Source: Streptomyces sp. NBC_01306 (lineage in GTDB: Bacteria > Actinomycetota > Actinomycetes > Streptomycetales > Streptomycetaceae). From it: DNA of 64,000 bases. The stretch covers positions 992,001 to 1,056,000 of the forward strand of contig NZ_JAPEPC010000001.1 in NCBI RefSeq assembly GCF_026340465.1, written 5' to 3'. The notes under the pieces are model-generated. The model saw nothing but the letters and a program-made list of their open reading frames with translations. It was not told the origin of the DNA and searched no databases. The position numbers and the translations under genes were made by a program. This document shows positions 59,580 to 64,000 of the stretch, piece after piece (the stretch's first letter is position 1; the number at the start of each line of letters is the position of its first letter).

Positions 59580-62462
59580 TCACTGCCCCGACGCCGGGTG
59601 GAGCTGGATGTCGCGGTGCATCTCGCCCTCCGTGCCCGTCACCGAGAGGAACTCGGCGCGCGGAGCGTGGGACTGGCCGGCCGCGATGAGCGTGTACGTG
59701 CCGGGCTCCAGACCGGTGATCCGGTAGCGGCCACCGGCCGCCCGGACGCCTGCCTGGCGCTTGCCCCGGGAACTGACCACCGTGATCCACGCACCGCAGT
59801 CGACCGGGTGGTCGGCGCACCGCACGGAACCGCTGACGGTGACGGAACCGCCGGTCCTCGAACCGCCGTTCCGCGCACCGGCGGTGTCCGGAACGCCGCC
59901 GTTACGCGCCCGGTCCCGCCCGCCGTCGGCCGTGCGGGCGGCGGGCGCCGTACCCGGGCCGGCGTTCTGCGCGGGAATCGCCGTTCCGGGGCCGGCCTGG
60001 GCCGTGACCGGTCCGTGCGCTCCCGGTGTGCTGCCCGGCGTCCGCTCGCCGGCCTGGAGCCGGGTCTGTGCGGCCCACGCTGCCAGGACCTCCTGGGTAC
60101 GGCGCTCCCGTGGCGTGGTGGCCGGCGTACGGGGAGCTTCGGCGGGCGCGGTGGCCCGCTCGGCGGAGGCGGTGACGGTCTCCAGACCGCGGCCCTCGGC
60201 CAGTCCGGCCAGCACCTCGTCCAGCGCGGCCAGTTCCCTGAGCGCGATGTGCAGCCGGTCGGCGCGTGGACCTGCCGGCGCCCCCCGCAGCTCCCCTTCG
60301 AGGTCACGGATGAGCGGGCTCACCCGGACCCAGGTACCGCCGGGCTCCCCGGTCGAGAAGTGCAGGTCGAGTGCCCGCAGCGACTCCAGGAGCGTCTGCG
60401 TGATCCGCTCGACGTGCCCGGTGAGCCGGGGCCCGAGATCGATGTCGACATCGGCCGCGGCGGCGAGTGCCCGTGCGTGCGCGGTGGCGGTGGCGAGGAG
60501 TGCGAGCCGGTTCTCGGCGCCGCGTCCCCGTATCCCCAGCGGCATCCGGACCAGCGGCCGGGCCACGCTGCGGACCTGGAAGAGGGCCGCGTCGACCCCG
60601 CGGGCCGCGCCGCGCAGCCGGACCGGGGCCTCGGGGTCCTCCCAGCGTTCGCGGATCTGGGTGATCAGGTGCTGGAGCGCCGCGACATAGCCGCGATCGG
60701 CCTCCTGGGCGACCTTCCGGGTGGAGAGCGGGAAGATCAGCGCGGCACAGGCGGTGGCGACGAGGATTCCGAGCCCGTTGTCCAGCAGACGCTCGCCCAG
60801 CAGGTGGTCCATCCTGCTGTAGGGGGTGGACATCCCGTAGAGCTGGACGAGCGCGGTGACGAGTCCCACGACCCAGTAGGCGTACTGGCGCTGCATGCCC
60901 CAGGCGCCCAGGCCGAGTCCCGCCACGATGACCAGAAGCGTCCAGTAGACGTGGCCGGGGCCGATGAGGTGGAGCAGCCAGATGCCGATCACCGCGCCGG
61001 CGACCGTGCCGACCATGCGGTGGGCGAGCTTGCGCAGCCGCTCATGGGTGGTGTTGGTGCCGAACAGCGTGATCATCACGCCGATCAGTCCCCAGTAGAA
61101 GCGCCGGGGGTCGATGGCGTCGGTGATCGGACAGACGATGGCGCAGGCCACCGCCGCGTGCAGCGGTACGCGTACGTACGGAATGACGCGGCGCCAGCCC
61201 TTCCGCTCCTGGGCCGCCGCGATCCGCCGGGCGACCGCGCCGGCTCCGGCCGGGCGGTTCTGCTCCAGGGCGACCGTGGGCTGGAAGGGGACCTTGGCGC
61301 GGGCCTTCGGCGCGTTCCAGCCGAGTTCGAGCCAGTGCGCGAGGGAGTCGGCGAGCGAGTCGAGGAGGTGGCCGACCCGCCGGGCCAGCATCGCGGCTTC
61401 GGCCTCGTCGGGGCTCGCGTCCCGGTCGGAGAGAATCTCGGTGGCCTGCTGCTGGATGAGCCGGGCCGCCGGGTGCAGGGCGTCGGCCCGGCCGAGCGGG
61501 GTGTCCCGGGCGACGACCAGCGCGACGACCATCGCCTCGCGCAGGCGCGGCGGCACGGGCATCCGGGCGAGCCGCTGCACCGCCTGGCCTATGCCCTGGA
61601 GGGCCAGCTCGGCGTCGAAGAGGTACTGGTGGAGCAGTTCGGCGGTGTGCGGGTCGGCGGCGACCTCGGGCTGGGCGAGGCGTCCGTCGATGGTGACGGT
61701 GGTGATGTTGAGACGGCGCAGGCTCCGCCGCATCCGCTTGATGGCGACGTCGTGGTCGGCGTCGGGGTCCAGCGCGGCCGTGGCGGCGTCACCGACCCGG
61801 CGCGCCTCGACGACGAACGCGCGCTGGGTACGGAGCAGGTCCTCGCGGGGCATCGGGCAGCAGAGCAGCAGCCGGGAGACGAGGATCCCCACCGCGGACA
61901 CCAGCGCCACGACGAACAGCTTCCCGCACAGGTTCAGCGGGATGTTCGACATCATGCCGACCATGAACGAGTTGAAGAGCATCATGCCGGTGAGCAGCGC
62001 CAGCGACCCGAACCGTGCGAGGAAGAACGTCAGCGCCAGCGCCACCACCATCAGGGTGAGCTCCAGCACACGGTCACCGATCAGCCACGCGGAGAGCGCC
62101 AGCACGGCCGAGAAGGGGAACGGCATCCACAGGATGGAACGGGTCAGCCGCAGCGGGGTGTTCTCCGCGATGGCGAACGCGCTCATCATGCCCAGCATGC
62201 CGCCGACCATCATGCCGAGCATGGCGGGCAGGGTCAGGGCGACGGACATCCCGTAACCGACGGCGAGGCCGGTGATGATGGCGACCATCGAGCGCCACCC
62301 GGCCTGTAGCTGACCGAGACCGGGGTCGGCGGCGAGTACCCCGTCCCACCAGCGTCTCGGCCCGCCGACCCGGCGGGGTGCGACGGAACCTCCTGTACGG
62401 GGTGGCCGGCCTCCGTCCGGCTCGGCTGTGGCTTGGGCGGCTTCGGTAGCTGGGGTGGTCAA
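59580..62462 (-). CDS. FUSC-family inner membrane protein with C-terminal beta domain
   Basis: 960 residues. Two blocks of about six helices (WWDGVLAADPGLGQLQAGWR start; VRVPLHAAVACAIVCPITDA second) separated by a long cytoplasmic region, the layout of FUSC/aromatic acid exporter proteins. After a 100-residue Ala/Pro/Gly linker, the last ~75 residues form a carboxypeptidase-regulatory-like beta domain (GSVRCADHPVDCGAWITVVS, YRITGLEPGTYTLIAAGQSH). This fusion is unusual. TTG 62462 overlaps the MarR stop and has GGAGG upstream, so it is the preferred start. Likely exporter controlled by the upstream MarR gene. Confidence 0.85.
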   Translation of the reverse strand: MTTPATEAAQATAEPDGGRPPRTGGSVAPRRVGGPRRWWDGVLAADPGLGQLQAGWRSMVAIITGLAVGYGMSVALTLPAMLGMMVGGMLGMMSAFAIAENTPLRLTRSILWMPFPFSAVLALSAWLIGDRVLELTLMVVALALTFFLARFGSLALLTGMMLFNSFMVGMMSNIPLNLCGKLFVVALVSAVGILVSRLLLCCPMPREDLLRTQRAFVVEARRVGDAATAALDPDADHDVAIKRMRRSLRRLNITTVTIDGRLAQPEVAADPHTAELLHQYLFDAELALQGIGQAVQRLARMPVPPRLREAMVVALVVARDTPLGRADALHPAARLIQQQATEILSDRDASPDEAEAAMLARRVGHLLDSLADSLAHWLELGWNAPKARAKVPFQPTVALEQNRPAGAGAVARRIAAAQERKGWRRVIPYVRVPLHAAVACAIVCPITDAIDPRRFYWGLIGVMITLFGTNTTHERLRKLAHRMVGTVAGAVIGIWLLHLIGPGHVYWTLLVIVAGLGLGAWGMQRQYAYWVVGLVTALVQLYGMSTPYSRMDHLLGERLLDNGLGILVATACAALIFPLSTRKVAQEADRGYVAALQHLITQIRERWEDPEAPVRLRGAARGVDAALFQVRSVARPLVRMPLGIRGRGAENRLALLATATAHARALAAAADVDIDLGPRLTGHVERITQTLLESLRALDLHFSTGEPGGTWVRVSPLIRDLEGELRGAPAGPRADRLHIALRELAALDEVLAGLAEGRGLETVTASAERATAPAEAPRTPATTPRERRTQEVLAAWAAQTRLQAGERTPGSTPGAHGPVTAQAGPGTAIPAQNAGPGTAPAARTADGGRDRARNGGVPDTAGARNGGSRTGGSVTVSGSVRCADHPVDCGAWITVVSSRGKRQAGVRAAGGRYRITGLEPGTYTLIAAGQSHAPRAEFLSVTGTEGEMHRDIQLHPASGQ

Positions 62463-62917
62463 CTGACCTCCGGTTCGACGGCGTGCAGAAGGGTGGATAC
62501 CGCATCCCGGGCCAGTCCCACAGCCCGCTCCGGATCGTCGACGTTCGTCCCCAGTCCTTCGAGAAGGGCCGAGGCCATACGCTGCCGCGCCCGCTCCATG
62601 AGCTCTGCGCCGGCAGGTGTGAGCGACGCCTCGACGACGCGCCGGTCCTTGACACAGCGCTCGCGCTCGATGAGTCCGCGCTCCTCCAGCTCCTGGAGGA
62701 CGACGGTCACCCGCGGCTGGGCGATGCCGGTGTAGGCGGCGATCTCGGTGACCCGGCGCGGCCTGGGATCCAGGGCGTCGAGTATGGCGGTGTGGCTGCG
62801 CGGAAGTCCGAATTCTCCGGCCCTGAACAGCGCCTGGGAGAGCCGTCCGATGCCTCGCAGAAGCCCTCGGGCGGCGTCCTCGATCCGCTGCTCGTCGGAG
62901 GCCGGAGATAGATGCAT
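62459..62917 (-). CDS. MarR-family transcriptional regulator
   Basis: 152 residues. Winged helix: VTEIAAYTGIAQPRVTVVLQELEERGLIERERCVKDRRVVEASLTPAG is typical MarR with the D-x-R wing. First gene of a two-gene unit with the FUSC protein, stop overlapping the TTG start. ATG 62917 lies 6 bases after a TATAAT box, so the message is probably leaderless. Confidence 0.9.
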   Translation of the reverse strand: MHLSPASDEQRIEDAARGLLRGIGRLSQALFRAGEFGLPRSHTAILDALDPRPRRVTEIAAYTGIAQPRVTVVLQELEERGLIERERCVKDRRVVEASLTPAGAELMERARQRMASALLEGLGTNVDDPERAVGLARDAVSTLLHAVEPEVS

Positions 62918-62920
62918 ATC

Positions 62921-62935
62921 GCAATTATATATTGC
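62921..62935 (-). promoter_or_regulatory. Leaderless promoter with overlapping MarR-type operator
   Basis: GCAAT-TATAT-ATTGC (62921-62935) has perfect 5-bp arms. On the minus strand it contains TATAAT (62929-62924), a perfect -10, with six bases to the MarR ATG at 62917. No good -35 is visible. A bound MarR dimer would cover the -10. Confidence 0.55.
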
Positions 62936-63012
62936 CGTCAGGAGTGCTCATCGACACGCCGCCCGCCGGACGGCACCGTCAGCCCGCGCGGACGGTGCGG
63001 CCCCGGCGGATG

Positions 63013-64000
63013 TCAGCCCTGCTTGTCGCCGTTGTGCCGGGCCCACGGGTGCCGCAGATGGATCCACACGTCCCGCGCCCGGCGCCCGGCCTCCGTACGG
63101 CTCTCGGCGACCAGGGAGCGCGCCTGGTCGTGGGTCTCCACCATGGGACCCGAGCCGCGCAGGGGCCGGCCCGCCGTCTCGTGCAGGAAGTAGGTGGCGA
63201 TGAATCCGATGACCCCGGCGACCATCAGGTAGTACGCGGGGACCATGTCGTTCTTGGTGACCTCGACCAGACCCGACGCGATCAGCGGCGTCGTACCGCC
63301 GAAGAGCGAGACCGAGACGTTGAACGAGATCGACAGGGCCCCGTACCGCAGCCGGGTCGGGAAGAGCGCCGGCAGGGTGGAAGCCGACGTACCGGCGAAG
63401 CACACCAGCAGCAGGCCCAGGATGAGGCAGCCGAACGCGGGCAGCAGGATGCCACCCTGCTTGATCAGGAGGAACGCCGGAACCGAGAGGACGATGAGCG
63501 CGATACTGCCCGCCATGAAGACGGGCCTGCGGCCCCAGCGGTCGGAGCTGCGACCCACCGTGGTGATGGTGAGCACCACCACGATCATGGTGCCGAGCAC
63601 CAGCAGCTGGGCGGTGAGCGCGTCCTGGTTGAGCGTCTCGGTCATGAAGGTCGGCAGGTACGACGTCACCATGTAGTTGGTCACGTTGTAGAGCAGGACA
63701 AGACCCATGCAGATGAGCACCGCCTGCCAGTGCTGGGTGAAGATCTCCTTCAGCCGTCCGTGGCCGGACTGCCGGGCCACTTCCACCGGGTCCTCGTCGC
63801 CCTCGTCGTGCGGCTCCTTCGCGTACTCCGCCGCGGCCTCCTCGGCCTGGCGCTTGAAGGCGGGGGTCTCCTCCAGCCGCAGCCGCATGTAGAGGCCGAT
63901 CAGCCCGAGGGGCCCGGCCACCAGGAACGGGATCCGCCAGCCCCAGTGCACCATCCCGTCGTGCCCGAGCACCGCGGTCAGGATGGTGACGATGCCGGAA
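63013..64000 (-). CDS. MFS transporter of the MHS/ProP type, C-terminal part (runs off right edge)
   Basis: Frame open to the edge of the window; about 328 residues visible. Segments include IPFLVAGPLGLIGLYMRLRL then EETPAFKRQ (MHS central loop), VLLYNVTNYMVTSYLPTFMT, DRWGRRPVFMAGSIALI and FPTRLRYGALSISFNVSVSL FGG-type ending typical of ProP/metabolite-H+ symporters. Likely substrate: proline, betaine or an organic acid. The start lies outside the window. Confidence 0.88.
   Translation of the reverse strand, partial: SGIVTILTAVLGHDGMVHWGWRIPFLVAGPLGLIGLYMRLRLEETPAFKRQAEEAAAEYAKEPHDEGDEDPVEVARQSGHGRLKEIFTQHWQAVLICMGLVLLYNVTNYMVTSYLPTFMTETLNQDALTAQLLVLGTMIVVVLTITTVGRSSDRWGRRPVFMAGSIALIVLSVPAFLLIKQGGILLPAFGCLILGLLLVCFAGTSASTLPALFPTRLRYGALSISFNVSVSLFGGTTPLIASGLVEVTKNDMVPAYYLMVAGVIGFIATYFLHETAGRPLRGSGPMVETHDQARSLVAESRTEAGRRARDVWIHLRHPWARHNGDKQG

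Noticed and set aside
59535..62309. 924-codon plus-strand frame opposite the FUSC gene
   Set aside because: Low-complexity antisense of the FUSC coding sequence; no ribosome binding site or family features.

Overview
The window is high-GC actinobacterial chromosome, almost certainly Streptomyces. Signs of this are GTG/TTG starts, 1-4 base gene overlaps, the bacterial Pnkp/Hen1 pair, a SepF-like protein, and a group 1h high-affinity [NiFe]-hydrogenase cluster. No rRNA, tRNA or CRISPR was seen. Gene density is high and most of the window looks like ordinary chromosome. The exception is about 33.5-39 kb, which holds insertion-sequence debris and a broken gene.

Layout. 0-3.2 kb: arginine genes (permease, argF, arcA) on the minus strand. 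3.2-7.4 kb: RNA repair operon (pnkp, hen1). 7.5-13 kb: minus-strand housekeeping genes: homocysteine methyltransferase, LLM oxidoreductase, MazG-like pyrophosphohydrolase overlapping an ATPase, SepF-like protein, and a binding protein without a signal peptide. 13.2-14.6 kb: small membrane and cupin proteins. 14.6-17.8 kb: a GntR regulator and divergent deformylase-like protein on one strand, and a PLP dehydratase and SDR on the other, sharing one palindromic promoter/operator. 17.8-32.5 kb: complete group 1h hydrogenase locus: hypB-hypA on the minus strand; on the plus strand the structural genes, five little-known accessory genes, a maturation protease, a hypC-hypF fusion, a second hypC, hypD, hypE and a further accessory gene. 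32.5-33.5 kb: MarR/membrane protein pair. 33.6-38.9 kb: IS mosaic, gamma-glutamyltransferase-like gene with divergent regulator, VC0807-like membrane protein, frameshifted DUF1877 gene. 39-48.3 kb: LysR and TetR regulators and an amine/polyamine catabolic gene set.

48.4-57.2 kb is the most interesting segment. It holds an MFS transporter, an FGGY kinase, a GlpD-type dehydrogenase, an alkyl-DHAP-synthase-like flavoprotein, a GlpP-type antiterminator, a small monooxygenase and a zinc alcohol dehydrogenase. A promoter lies 163 bases before the transporter. Its leader contains a U-tract intrinsic terminator and a possible hairpin over the ribosome binding site. GlpP proteins in Bacillus act on such leader terminators, so this looks like an actinobacterial antitermination-controlled polyol-phosphate operon. 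The kinase lacks glycerol-contacting residues, so the substrate may not be glycerol.

57.3-64 kb: FadR-type regulator with a CynX-like exporter, a bidirectional terminator, a MarR-FUSC operon with an apparently leaderless promoter, and the C-terminal part of an MHS-type transporter running off the right edge.
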